45,918 bases of DNA from Herbinix sp. (GTDB lineage: Bacteria > Bacillota > Clostridia > Lachnospirales > Lachnospiraceae). Positions 26,161 through 34,705 of the stretch are shown piece after piece (the first letter of the stretch is position 1; each line of letters begins with the position of its first letter). The position numbers and the translations under genes were made by a program. Below the pieces are notes generated by a model that worked only from the letters and a program-made list of their open reading frames with translations, did not search any database and was not told where the DNA came from. The stretch spans positions 1-45,918 of the forward strand of contig JAQZBN010000028.1 of the NCBI GenBank assembly GCA_029238935.1, given 5' to 3'.

Positions 26161-26183
26161 ATTGTTACATATTGAATAACAGC
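26141..26183 (-). terminator. Rho-independent terminator of the DUF2325 gene
   Basis: On the minus strand GCTGTTATTCAATA and TATTGAGTAACAGC form a 14-bp stem with one mismatch and an 8-nt loop (26148-26183), directly followed by seven Ts (26141-26147). It lies 40 nt after the stop at 26223. The hairpin uses one arm of the larger inverted repeat. Confidence 0.85.
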
Positions 26184-26222
26184 CTATTGATTCAATTAAT
26201 ATAAAATGAAAATAACGTTAAG

Positions 26223-26504
26223 TTATGCACGATAACCCTCCAGAATTTCATTTAATGCACAGGCACTGCTTCTGTGGGAACGTTCTACTTTGGTATCCGC
26301 ATTCTCTACTGCCTGCAACGCTCCAATCACCATTTTATGAGATACGGTATTTGTAAATAATACTAATAAATCAGGTTTACCAACCTTGGTTCTGAAATCT
26401 GCCGGCATATGGGTGAATACCTTTGCCTTACATTTATATTTCTTACAGATTTCAATGTACGTATTTACCATTCTATCATGCCCACCTACAATAACAACAC
26501 TCAT
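26223..26504 (-). CDS. DUF2325 protein
   Basis: A 93-residue cytoplasmic protein that fits DUF2325 throughout: MSVVIVGGHDRM at the start, the cysteine in YKCKAKVFTHM, KPDLLVLFTNTVSHKMV, and the late RSHRSSACALNEIL stretch. The fold is a small alpha/beta nucleotide-binding-like domain. Function is not established; in Clostridia members often lie beside iron, flavodoxin or DUF3793 genes. AAGAGG lies about 8 nt before the ATG at 26504. A DUF3793 gene lies 306 bp upstream on the same strand, which supports a shared context. Confidence 0.85.
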   Translation of the reverse strand: MSVVIVGGHDRMVNTYIEICKKYKCKAKVFTHMPADFRTKVGKPDLLVLFTNTVSHKMVIGALQAVENADTKVERSHRSSACALNEILEGYRA

Positions 26505-26810
26505 ATGATCAGCCTCTTTTCTTTTATTTTATTTAATTATTAGTTGTCTAATTTATTCCAATTCAATTTTATACAATATATATATTTATAAAAATATATG
26601 AGTTACTTAAAATACTTTTTATATTTTGTATCATATTAATCGATATCTTTATCAGATTATATTTACTAACTTATATTTATTAGCTTATATTTACAACTTC
26701 TATCAAATTAACCATCTATTTAACTAATCTATCTACAACAAAATCAGATTTTTTTCAACTACAAACTGTACTACCTACCACCAGCTTTATTTATATCACT
26801 AGCATTACTT
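26505..26810. other. AT-rich intergenic region with a 14-bp triple repeat
   Basis: The 306 bp between the DUF3793 and DUF2325 genes are over 75 percent A+T by eye and have no reading frame. At 26657-26698 three tandem 14-mers occur: TTATATTTACTAAC, TTATATTTATTAGC and TTATATTTACAACT. Such phased A/T tracts could be curved DNA or a regulatory site for the DUF2325 gene. No Fur-like palindrome was obvious. Confidence 0.5.
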
Positions 26811-27455
26811 TCAATTCATCCTAGTAAATGCATTTAATAAAGCAAAACTATTCTCTAACTGTCTGAGCTCTCTTCCGGAATAGATAATTTCCATAGCTGC
26901 TTCTCTTACCATACGAAAACTTTCAAAAACTTTCTCCGCACGTTCAATATCATGATAAACCTTCCAAAAACCACTGAACAGATAATTCTGACCGTTATTT
27001 TTAATATAACCCTCTACATCTTCTATAGGATATCCTAATAAAATCCCAAGTTCATGAGGAAACTCCTTATGATCTTCCATAAATTCAATATACCTGATTT
27101 GCAAACGTTTGATACTGTTTTCGACGATATAATTATAAAAGCAATATCCATTATCATTCAAGAACGGTCGATTTTGATCCTGCATCAGAACTTGATACAG
27201 GAACTGACTATGATATACCATAAGGAATAATACCTTCTCATCCTCATACAGAACCGAATAATTACAGTCAAAGTAATTAATTTCATTCACTAAACCAGTA
27301 AAAAATTTCGCTCTATCGGAGAAGAATTTTTTATTTACACTCACAACACTGGATGGTTTTAAGTGAAGTAATGTAGGCATACAGCTATTTGCTAAAAGAT
27401 ATAAGACATACGACTGTATTTGATCTTTGTGTATCCCTTTTAAATTTTCGCTCAT
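26811..27455 (-). CDS. DUF3793 protein
   Basis: A 214-residue soluble protein recognised by the DUF3793 core FPHELGILLGYPIEDVEGYI (about 135-154), followed by NGQNYLFSGFWKVYHD. The N-terminal half has a cysteine-containing strand region (FDCNYSVLYEDEKVLFLMVY) and no membrane segment. The family is common in Clostridia, often near flavodoxin, ferrous iron transport or DUF2325 genes, but its biochemical role is not known to me. AAAGGGG lies 7 nt before the ATG at 27455. It is probably monocistronic or weakly linked to the DUF2325 gene. Confidence 0.85.
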   Translation of the reverse strand: MSENLKGIHKDQIQSYVLYLLANSCMPTLLHLKPSSVVSVNKKFFSDRAKFFTGLVNEINYFDCNYSVLYEDEKVLFLMVYHSQFLYQVLMQDQNRPFLNDNGYCFYNYIVENSIKRLQIRYIEFMEDHKEFPHELGILLGYPIEDVEGYIKNNGQNYLFSGFWKVYHDIERAEKVFESFRMVREAAMEIIYSGRELRQLENSFALLNAFTRMN

Positions 27456-27690
27456 TCTTTATGCCCCTTTCATCTTGTTTTTAATAGAATGTGCTTTACT
27501 CATTACTTCATACCTGGAATAATTTATATTATGCAATTAATTTGATTTTGAGATTGATTTTCATTTGCATATTCGATATATTACATTCTTTTTTCCATTT
27601 TGTCAATAACTTGAATTGATATTCTTTCTCAAATTAAGATTTTTATTAAATCAACTTACCATCTTACTAGAAGTAAACTTCACTGTAACA

Positions 27691-27719
27691 ACAAAGGGAT
27701 GCCATAGGCATCCCTTTGT
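27691..27719 (-). terminator. Rho-independent terminator after the cupin gene
   Basis: ACAAAGGGATGCC and GGCATCCCTTTGT form a perfect stem with a very short loop. It lies 13 nt after the cupin stop at 27733. The T tract on the minus strand is short (TTGTTGTTA). The remaining sequence up to 27455 is AT-rich without genes. Confidence 0.8.
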
Positions 27720-27732
27720 TTATATGATTATA

Positions 27733-28089
27733 TTAGTTTCCTATAGCTACTTCAAATACGATTAGCTTCAATTCACTGCTTCCCGTATTCGTCAATCCAT
27801 GAGATCCATGGGGTTTATTGACAATTACTGAGCCTGGTTTGACATCATAGGTCTGATCATCTAGAGTCATTATTCCAGTACCTTCCAAAACGATATATAT
27901 TTCTTCATCCTTGCCATGTTGGTGCACCCCTATCGTTGTATTGGGTGGTAATATCGTATGATGAAAAAATTGTATTCCAGATTGAAATTCGTCTTTTGAA
28001 AATAATTCAACACATCGTAATATTCCAATACCATCATGACAATTGGGCAAATCCTGCAATTTTGCTTCATAAAAATTTTTTATACCCAC
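27733..28089 (-). CDS. Single-domain cupin protein
   Basis: About 118 residues forming one conserved cupin barrel. Motif 1 is GVHQHGKDEEIYIVLEGTG, with two histidines and one glutamate as metal ligands, and motif 2 is PGSVIVNKPHGSHGL. An ATG-initiated frame begins at 28107, but GGAGGT lies inside it, 6 nt before a GTG at 28089, so the GTG is the better start. It follows the Gfo/Idh/MocA oxidoreductase gene by 49 bp on the same strand. Small cupins of this type bind or isomerise sugars or act as dioxygenases; here a sugar-related role is inferred from the neighbour. No DNA-binding domain is present. Confidence 0.85.
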   Translation of the reverse strand: MGIKNFYEAKLQDLPNCHDGIGILRCVELFSKDEFQSGIQFFHHTILPPNTTIGVHQHGKDEEIYIVLEGTGIMTLDDQTYDVKPGSVIVNKPHGSHGLTNTGSSELKLIVFEVAIGN

Positions 28090-28138
28090 CGTCTTACCTC
28101 CGTACATCTTTATTTCATATTACGTAAGTGATAGAACA

Positions 28139-29089
28139 CTAATCCTCAACTTGAACGGCATTATGCACTATTGTATAGGTTTTGATATTATCTTGAATAT
28201 CGGTCTCACCCTTACGTTTTTCTTTTAATGAAAGAAGAAATTCCTTAAGAACAAAAGATCTGCTATCTACAGTCTCTTCCACTGGGATCATCCTTTCACC
28301 TAACTCATTCTCAATATATATTTCACTATTTTTAATACGAAGGATACCATGGTCCCCTTCAATTCTCCAAGTCGCATTCCAATCATCTTCATTCTTCTTA
28401 GATGCTAAACTTCCGCAATAAGATACTACTACACCACCAGTCATTCTTAAATTCATGGAAACACTGGCGTTACCACGATACCAGCTCCACCACGGATTAT
28501 AAGATACTGCCTTCACATCGATGACTTCCTCTTTGGTAAAATAACGTAACAAATCCATATGATGAATGGCCACGTCCATTAATAAAGGTTCGGCTAGATC
28601 TTTATGATAATTCTTCATAAAATGATTGCGGTAAAAACTGATCTCCACCGAACCTATTTTTCCGATTTCATTATTTATAAGCAGTCTTCTTACCTCTCTT
28701 GCAAGTGCAGTATAACGGTAATTCTCAGCGATCATTACCGGGACAGATAGCGTATTTGACAGATCTAGTATAGCTTTCGCATCTTCGTACTTTAACGCAA
28801 TCGGTTTTTCTGACAGTACGGGAATTCCTTCCTCAATCATCTGTTCAATAATTGTCCTATGAAGATGAGGAGGAGTAATGTTTAGAACAATATCCGGCTT
28901 TTCAACCATAGCTTCTTCCAAGCTTTGATAAAAGACGCATCTATTATCTCTATCGGCTCTCTTAGCCTCCTCCAGCTTGGTTTCACTTAGATCAACTAAT
29001 ACTACTCGATCAATTTCTACGCATTTTAATACTATGTCCGTAAACCAAGACATTCCAAATTCTCCAAGTCCAATCTGTAATAATTTCAT
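28139..29089 (-). CDS. Gfo/Idh/MocA-family oxidoreductase
   Basis: A 316-residue NAD(P)-dependent sugar or sugar-acid dehydrogenase. The N-terminal Rossmann domain begins MKLLQIGLGEFGMSW with GxGxxG, contains NITPPHLH and the signature SEKPIALKYEDA with the catalytic-type lysine. The C-terminal alpha/beta domain has EISFYRNHF and DVAIHHMDLLRYF, where His-His-Asp supply the family's active-site histidine region. GGAGAAGGG lies about 6 nt before the ATG at 29089. It is followed by the cupin gene, forming a likely two-gene unit. The exact sugar cannot be read from sequence; uronate or inositol-type substrates are plausible. Confidence 0.9.
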   Translation of the reverse strand: MKLLQIGLGEFGMSWFTDIVLKCVEIDRVVLVDLSETKLEEAKRADRDNRCVFYQSLEEAMVEKPDIVLNITPPHLHRTIIEQMIEEGIPVLSEKPIALKYEDAKAILDLSNTLSVPVMIAENYRYTALAREVRRLLINNEIGKIGSVEISFYRNHFMKNYHKDLAEPLLMDVAIHHMDLLRYFTKEEVIDVKAVSYNPWWSWYRGNASVSMNLRMTGGVVVSYCGSLASKKNEDDWNATWRIEGDHGILRIKNSEIYIENELGERMIPVEETVDSRSFVLKEFLLSLKEKRKGETDIQDNIKTYTIVHNAVQVED

Positions 29090-29540
29090 CTTCCCTTCTC
29101 CTTCTTTTGTTGACCATCTTTATAGAATTAAGATAATAATCAAGGAACCAATCTTTTTACCAATCTTCGTCAGAATGGAAAATTATCCCATTGCTACTAA
29201 ATACTTAAAAAGGTATTCTATGTTATATTTTACTATGCTTTCCATTGTTTATCTATAGGAGGATAGATACAAATTAATATTTATCAACATCATAAAGACT
29301 GGGAGTCGTAAGTCATATTAACTATCGTTCCAGCTTCAGGAAACTTTCCGCTTTATGACAACCTCTTACAGTTAAAAAATTCATTCCACATTACTTTACC
29401 AACTGTTCTTTTATTAATGATATTGTTTCATCCTTTAGTAAAAATAGTTTTGGTATATATAACATATTTGATAAAATCCCAGAATGCAGATGTTCTCTTT
29501 CTACGGAAAATAAATGATCTATCCACTAAATAATCTATAA
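29090..29540. other. Gene-free region upstream of the Gfo/Idh/MocA gene
   Basis: About 450 bp without a supported reading frame on either strand. A perfect-looking ribosome binding site on the plus strand (TAGGAGGATAG near 29258) is not followed by a start codon within 20 nt, so I do not call a gene. The promoter of the oxidoreductase gene and the 3' end of the flotillin transcript must lie here. Confidence 0.4.
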
Positions 29541-29577
29541 AAAAGGGCCAACAGAGAATAATTACTCTCCGAAGGCC
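29541..29577 (-). terminator. Rho-independent terminator of the NfeD-flotillin operon
   Basis: On the minus strand GGCC (29574-29577) pairs with GGCC (29546-29549), and inside it GGAGAG pairs with TTCTCT around TAATTA. A run of six Ts follows. It lies 17 nt after the flotillin stop at 29595. Confidence 0.8.
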
Positions 29578-29594
29578 ACTATAATTACCTACCA

Positions 29595-31037
29595 CTATAT
29601 TTCTTCATTATCAATAATGTCTATATTCCCATCTTTCTTGCTGTCCGGTGCAAGTTTAGCTTTTAAAGCTTCAATAAAATTAAAACCTGTCATAGCTTCA
29701 ATTGTTTCAGGAAGCTGACTCACAATATCTGTTACATATCCCGTAACCTTAGCTGCTCCTTTTAAGGAACCTTCATTGCCTCCACCATTATCTATAATTA
29801 CAATCTTCTCGGTCTTTGCTAAAGGTTCTGCAACTGCTGTTGCAATCTCAGGTAATTTATCCATAATCATATGGGTTATGGCAGCGTCGTTATACATCTT
29901 ATAAGCTTCGGCTTTCTTTACCATTGTTTCTGCCTCGGCTCTACCTTTTGCAAGGATAGCTGTCGCTTCCGCTTCACCTTTGATTCTGATTGCATCTGCT
30001 TCCGCTTCCGCTTTTACCTTAATTGCCAAACTATATGCCTCAGCTTCTTTTAACTCAGAATATTTTTTAGCATCGGCTTGTTTACTGATCTTATACATAT
30101 CAGCATCTGCTTGCTTATTAATGGTAGCTAATAATTCCTTTTCACGTCTGAGTGCTTCTTTATCTTGAATTTCAGTTTCCTTTTCCTTTTTCATTAATTC
30201 AACAGACATGGCAGTTTCAGTTACTTCTTTCGAAACTTTATTTTTTTCAATTTCGTAAGCAGAGTCAGCTCGAGCTTTTACCGTTTCTTGTTCTTCACGG
30301 TAAGCTTGTATTTTCAACTCTTTCTCTTTATTTGCTTCTGCTACATAAGTATCTGCTAGAATCTTTGCTTCTGCTCCCAGTCGTTCCGCTTCTGACACCT
30401 TAACCTTCGTTTCTCTTTCGGCATCGGCTTCAGCTATTGCTGCATTCTTCTTAACTTCTGCAATTCTCGGTTTACCCAGAGCTTCGAGATAACCATTCTT
30501 ATCTGAGATATCTCGAATCGTAAATACTTTTAATTCTAGTCCCATACTTGCAAGACCTACAGCTGCCACTTCCTGTACCTGAGAAGCAAATTTTTCACGG
30601 TCTTTATAGATTTCCTCTACAGTCATTTTAGATATAATCTCACGAAGTTTTCCTTCCAGAACGTCCTTGGCAGTGTCCTTAATTATATCAATGGTCTGTT
30701 GTTCTTTTCCGGTATTGAATTGTTCTACCGCATTCAGAATGCTATCTTTATCACTTTTTACTTTAATAACAGCAACCCCGTCTGCTCGTATATCTACACC
30801 CTGCTCCGTCCTGGCACCTTCTGTTCTTATTTCAATTTTCATATTTTCCAATGAAATTCGATCAGAACGTTCTAACAAAGGAATTACAAATCCACCCCCA
30901 CCGGAAATAACTCTTTTTCTTAGACCAGTTACAACCAATGCCTTATCCTGGGATACTCTCTTCCACATAGTAGTAAAAATTAGAATTACCAATATGATCG
31001 CAAGAATAATACCGCCAGCAATTAAAAATGCTTCCAT
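29595..31037 (-). CDS. Flotillin-like SPFH protein (FloT/YuaG type)
   Basis: A 480-residue membrane scaffold. An N-terminal membrane segment (about 4-24) is followed by an SPFH/PHB domain (about 25-200, with SGGGGFVIPLLERSDRISLE and TVEEIYKDREKFASQV). A long alanine-glutamate-lysine-rich coiled coil (about 205-390) is full of AEAEA-type heptads, and a C-terminal region reads IVIIDNGGGNEGSL...PETIEAMTGF, typical of bacterial flotillins. It oligomerises in functional membrane microdomains and recruits or stabilises membrane complexes. AAGGAGG lies 7 nt before the ATG at 31037. The NfeD-type partner gene is immediately upstream, the usual pairing (yuaF-yuaG). Confidence 0.93.
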   Translation of the reverse strand: MEAFLIAGGIILAIILVILIFTTMWKRVSQDKALVVTGLRKRVISGGGGFVIPLLERSDRISLENMKIEIRTEGARTEQGVDIRADGVAVIKVKSDKDSILNAVEQFNTGKEQQTIDIIKDTAKDVLEGKLREIISKMTVEEIYKDREKFASQVQEVAAVGLASMGLELKVFTIRDISDKNGYLEALGKPRIAEVKKNAAIAEADAERETKVKVSEAERLGAEAKILADTYVAEANKEKELKIQAYREEQETVKARADSAYEIEKNKVSKEVTETAMSVELMKKEKETEIQDKEALRREKELLATINKQADADMYKISKQADAKKYSELKEAEAYSLAIKVKAEAEADAIRIKGEAEATAILAKGRAEAETMVKKAEAYKMYNDAAITHMIMDKLPEIATAVAEPLAKTEKIVIIDNGGGNEGSLKGAAKVTGYVTDIVSQLPETIEAMTGFNFIEALKAKLAPDSKKDGNIDIIDNEEI

Positions 31038-31092
31038 CCTTAAATCCTCCTTATATATTTTATATTTTATATTTTACCGGTTCATAGACCGG

Positions 31093-31638
31093 TTACATAT
31101 CTTTTAGACCGATGACATAATACACATAATCTTTAATCCAACAAATTGCTACCTCTTGCCCCAATTGTATTTCAGTACCATTCGTTGATCTTGCCGGAGC
31201 TGTAAAACTATTACCTTTTATAACATATCGTATCTCGCCAAATCCATTGGCAGGAATTGCTTCTGTAACAATACCTTGTACTCCAATTAATTCGTCGGCA
31301 TCCGGAGAACTGGTGTTTTGAGCTTTCTTAAGAGGTTTTAAAATCAGTATATTAACAACTATACTAATAGCCAAACCAGTAAAGAATGCAATAAAAAAAA
31401 GCAGCACTTTCATGTTTGATAACTGTGTTGGACATAATAGCCAGCCAATTCCTCCAAAGACAACTGACCATAGGCTTATTAGTGTAAAATTCAATGGTAA
31501 AAATAATTCTGCTCCCCAAACATCAATATTTAATCCATCAAATCCAGTGAGATCAAAGATATTTCCTAAGATGAACGAAAGCAATAATAACCCTAATCCC
31601 GTAAAAAAGCATACTTGAAACAGAATCAGCACATCCAT
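31093..31638 (-). CDS. NfeD-like membrane protein, flotillin partner
   Basis: About 181 residues. Several membrane segments (about 2-22, 45-68, 78-105) precede a C-terminal OB-fold of the NfeD type (about 118-180: ELIGVQGIVTEAIPANGFGEIRYVIKG...GQEVAICWIKDYVYYVIGL). NfeD proteins act with flotillins or stomatins at the membrane. The frame is open to 31680, but AAAGGGG next to the ATG at 31638 supports the shorter form; the spacing is tight and a GTG two codons on is an alternative. It is 55 bp upstream of flotillin, in the same operon. Confidence 0.85.
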   Translation of the reverse strand: MDVLILFQVCFFTGLGLLLLSFILGNIFDLTGFDGLNIDVWGAELFLPLNFTLISLWSVVFGGIGWLLCPTQLSNMKVLLFFIAFFTGLAISIVVNILILKPLKKAQNTSSPDADELIGVQGIVTEAIPANGFGEIRYVIKGNSFTAPARSTNGTEIQLGQEVAICWIKDYVYYVIGLKDM

Positions 31639-31780
31639 ACCCCTTTCTTTTACACAATTTCCTACATAATTTGTATACATTGGATTCTTTAACCATTATA
31701 CTATAACCAATACCAAAGATATAGTACTATTATACAATTTCTTCCTTAACCATCACTTATGGAATAGTTAAAATCAAATT

Positions 31781-31807
31781 AAAAAAAGTGCTGCACTCAT
31801 GCAGCAC
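31781..31807 (-). terminator. Rho-independent terminator of the GGDEF/EAL gene
   Basis: GTGCTGCA and TGCAGCAC pair around a 4-nt loop (31788-31807), followed on the minus strand by seven Ts. It lies about 209 nt downstream of the stop at 32017; the space between holds no gene on either strand. Confidence 0.88.
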
Positions 31808-32016
31808 CCTTGTAAGAATTCATTTTATACCCATGTATTATTCTATCTATCATGTTTTCTTCCATTCCCATTGAGATCAAAGAATTCCACCCAGATTAAC
31901 TTCTTTACACCGAAGCGAATTTTCATTTCTAACTTCTTAAGATTCCTTATTTTTCTTTTTATCTCATCCTCATACATAATTAGTTCCACTTTAAGATCAT
32001 CTCTATTATTAATATG

Positions 32017-34359
32017 TTATATAGCTTTATCAATCGGATATTCGTTATTTATTGAAAAATATTTGGTTTCTATTTCATAAGGTAACAGTGGTTTGTCAAA
32101 GAAATATCCCTGTATTTCATCACACTGCATGGCCTTTAAACAACTCCACTGCTCCTTCGTCTCAACTCCTTCAGCAATTACCTTGATTCTCTTTACTTTT
32201 GAAATTGTAATTACTGATTTAACGATCTGGTAATCATAATCATCCATGTCAATCCGGTCGATTAAAGCTTTTGCAATTTTAATTCGATTTACCTGTAGGT
32301 TCTTTAAATAGCTTAAAGAAGAATAACCTGTCCCAAAATCATCAATTGATATCGATATCCCCATATCCTTGATTTCCTGTAACAGATCTCTCATTTCTTT
32401 ATTATCTTCACATTGAATCGATTCTGTTATCTCAAGATCGATCCATTGCGGTTTAATCCGATATTCATTCATTAGATATTTTAACCGGTCTAAAAACTTT
32501 GATCCATTCAACTGCTTCATGGATACATTGATACCCATTGTATATTTTTTTGCTGCTTTGTAATTCCAAACAGCTAATTGTTCCAGGGCTTTTTTCATCA
32601 CCCAATCACCAATGCATATAATATATCCGGTTTCTTCAGCCAAGGGAATGAACTCACTGGGTGGTATACTTTCTCCTTCCGGAGTTTTCCATCGAAGCAG
32701 TGCTTCAAACCCTACAATAGACTGATCATGTGTATTAAACTGTGGTTGGAACATTAAAAAGAAATCTCGGTCGAACACTACCTTCTTTAAGAGCATTTCA
32801 ATTTTATTGCGTCGAAATATAACATCCCCGAGTATTTTGTCATAAGCAATCATATTATTAAAGCCCATTAATCTGGCCTGAGACATAGCAATATCTCCAT
32901 GCTTCATCAACTCCTCCGCAGATTTTGCATCCAACGGATAAATGGATACTCCAACATTCACAGTCATACGAACTTCATACTCATCGATCTTATAAATATC
33001 TGAACAAATATCGATTACATCCTGGGAAAAAGCTACCGCATCCGCATAATGATACGAACCCTGAAGCAAAAGGGTAAAGGTCTGTTCACCATAAGCAGCT
33101 AAGATTGAAGCATTCATACTCTTTTGAAATTCTTCTAATCTCTTAGAGATTTCAACGAGTACTTTATCTCCAATGTAGTTTCCAAACATCATTTGAATCA
33201 TTTTAAGTTTATTCAAATCAATATAGAGCAGCATCAAATGCTCTTCTTCCGTTAAGCTTTCTATCATATCACCTAAATGTGTAACAAAATATCGACGGTT
33301 ATGAAGTCCGGTAATTAGGTCCTGGTTTAAAAGATAATCAAGATCTCTGTTTTTTTGAAGCAATTCCTCTGTTCTTGCTTTTACCATTTGCTCTAAGTTA
33401 TTATTTAGTTCTTTCTCTTTTTGGAGTGTTTCTTCCTTGTAAATATTCCTTTGAATATAATATGAAAACATATAATAAGCTAAAATAATGACTAAAAGAT
33501 TTAATAGATGCATTAATAGCAATCCTTTAAATGCGATCACTAAAATAGGTGCAACAAACAAATAAATTCCTTTCCCTTTTTCACCTACATTAAATACAAT
33601 ATTCCGTTCCCCACAACTCTCCATATACTTCATTTGTAAACTGCCGCTTAATGAAATAAAAATAAACGATGCAACATAGCAGGCATCCAGAATTGTATTA
33701 GGGTCATAGGATTTATAAAAATATTGATAGAAATATATCAAATCTGTGATTACATAGCAAGCAAACCCTAAATATAAATATACTAGAAATAAGGGGAATA
33801 CTCCTTTGCGCATGGATACGCACCAAGTAGTAATTAAAATAAATGCTAAGATATCTAGAAGAATAGATGTTGTTGATATCCAATCGCTTTGTAATAGCAA
33901 TAGATTACCAAAGTTACTGTTTAAGAAAATAACCCAAACTAATATGTATACACACATCGAAATAGTAAAGCAATCCAATAAGAATTGCGCGCCATTCCAT
34001 TTTCTCACTTGATAAACGCCATATATAATTAAAAAAATTGTAAAACATATGTTAGTTAATGAATAGGTAAAAGAGACTACCTTTATTTGCTCCGGATCTA
34101 TATGAAATATAAGGTCCATAATACACCAGATCGTATCTGCTAAACCATACGAAAAAATACCTAAGCTTAAAAACAGTCCAGCAACCTTTAAAACATTACT
34201 TTTTTCCCTTATGTAATAATATTGAACAACTATATACATGCTAATAAACGTTGCAATAGGTGAAAGCAGATTTCCCCATAAATTAGATTCAAATATGGTT
34301 GCAATAAAATAGCATGCGTATAGTATGGCAACTAAGATACGACTACTCCATATTTTCAT
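32017..34359 (-). CDS. Membrane-bound c-di-GMP phosphodiesterase with degenerate GGDEF domain
   Basis: 780 residues. An N-terminal polytopic sensor has about nine membrane segments (roughly 8-300). A coiled coil follows (310-345), then a GGDEF domain (about 340-510) and an EAL domain (about 515-770). The GGDEF signature reads GEQTF (424-428), so cyclase activity is not expected. The EAL domain is intact: Glu552 in FEALLRW, Asn611, Glu643 in LEITES, Asp673-Asp674 in DDFGTGYSS, Lys694, Glu730-GVE and Gln750. It should hydrolyse c-di-GMP in response to a membrane signal, lowering adhesion and promoting motility. The unaltered EAL residues are what I can see; regulation by the GGDEF domain is inference. 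AGAGG is 9 nt before the ATG. Confidence 0.92.
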   Translation of the reverse strand: MKIWSSRILVAILYACYFIATIFESNLWGNLLSPIATFISMYIVVQYYYIREKSNVLKVAGLFLSLGIFSYGLADTIWCIMDLIFHIDPEQIKVVSFTYSLTNICFTIFLIIYGVYQVRKWNGAQFLLDCFTISMCVYILVWVIFLNSNFGNLLLLQSDWISTTSILLDILAFILITTWCVSMRKGVFPLFLVYLYLGFACYVITDLIYFYQYFYKSYDPNTILDACYVASFIFISLSGSLQMKYMESCGERNIVFNVGEKGKGIYLFVAPILVIAFKGLLLMHLLNLLVIILAYYMFSYYIQRNIYKEETLQKEKELNNNLEQMVKARTEELLQKNRDLDYLLNQDLITGLHNRRYFVTHLGDMIESLTEEEHLMLLYIDLNKLKMIQMMFGNYIGDKVLVEISKRLEEFQKSMNASILAAYGEQTFTLLLQGSYHYADAVAFSQDVIDICSDIYKIDEYEVRMTVNVGVSIYPLDAKSAEELMKHGDIAMSQARLMGFNNMIAYDKILGDVIFRRNKIEMLLKKVVFDRDFFLMFQPQFNTHDQSIVGFEALLRWKTPEGESIPPSEFIPLAEETGYIICIGDWVMKKALEQLAVWNYKAAKKYTMGINVSMKQLNGSKFLDRLKYLMNEYRIKPQWIDLEITESIQCEDNKEMRDLLQEIKDMGISISIDDFGTGYSSLSYLKNLQVNRIKIAKALIDRIDMDDYDYQIVKSVITISKVKRIKVIAEGVETKEQWSCLKAMQCDEIQGYFFDKPLLPYEIETKYFSINNEYPIDKAI

Positions 34360-34514
34360 AATCCCAGCCTCTTTTCATTCGTATGTTATACTAATTATAA
34401 CATTTTCCTTACGAAAATAATACCTTTTTCTTATAATTATTTAACATTTTGTCTAAATATGTAATATCAATTAAGTACTATTATGGTAAAAACGACCAAT
34501 TATATAACTATATA

Positions 34515-34618
34515 AAAGAGTGGTACGATTCATCATTCATGCTCATCCCTATGAAGGTCAGTTGATAATTTTACTCTCCTCCATAGGGTTAGCATAAGAC
34601 AAGACCATACCACTCTTT
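34515..34618. ncRNA. Structured two-stem element downstream of the GH31 gene (terminator or small RNA)
   Basis: AAAGAGTGGTA (34515-34525) and TACCACTCTTT (34608-34618) are a perfect 11-bp inverted repeat. Inside, ATGCT...CCCTATG (34539-34553) pairs with CATAGGG..AGCAT (34582-34595), leaving a 28-nt loop. The T tracts after both outer arms are weak. It lies 88 nt after the GH31 stop, within a 346-bp gap that holds no gene. I recognise no Rfam-type family. Confidence 0.5.
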
Positions 34619-34705
34619 ATTGATTAATATGAATCAAATATATTTCTATGTAACAAACCTTACTTTTACACTGATTACTGAGAGTCGTTTTACATGGTTA
34701 GATTA

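Noticed and set aside
29255..29300. A plus-strand small gene after TAGGAGGATAG
   Set aside because: There is no start codon at a usable distance and the following frame has no coding look.
29871..31107. Plus-strand frames opposite flotillin
   Set aside because: The coiled-coil AEA repeats give long antisense open frames rich in Phe, Cys and Ser; no start signals and no family features.
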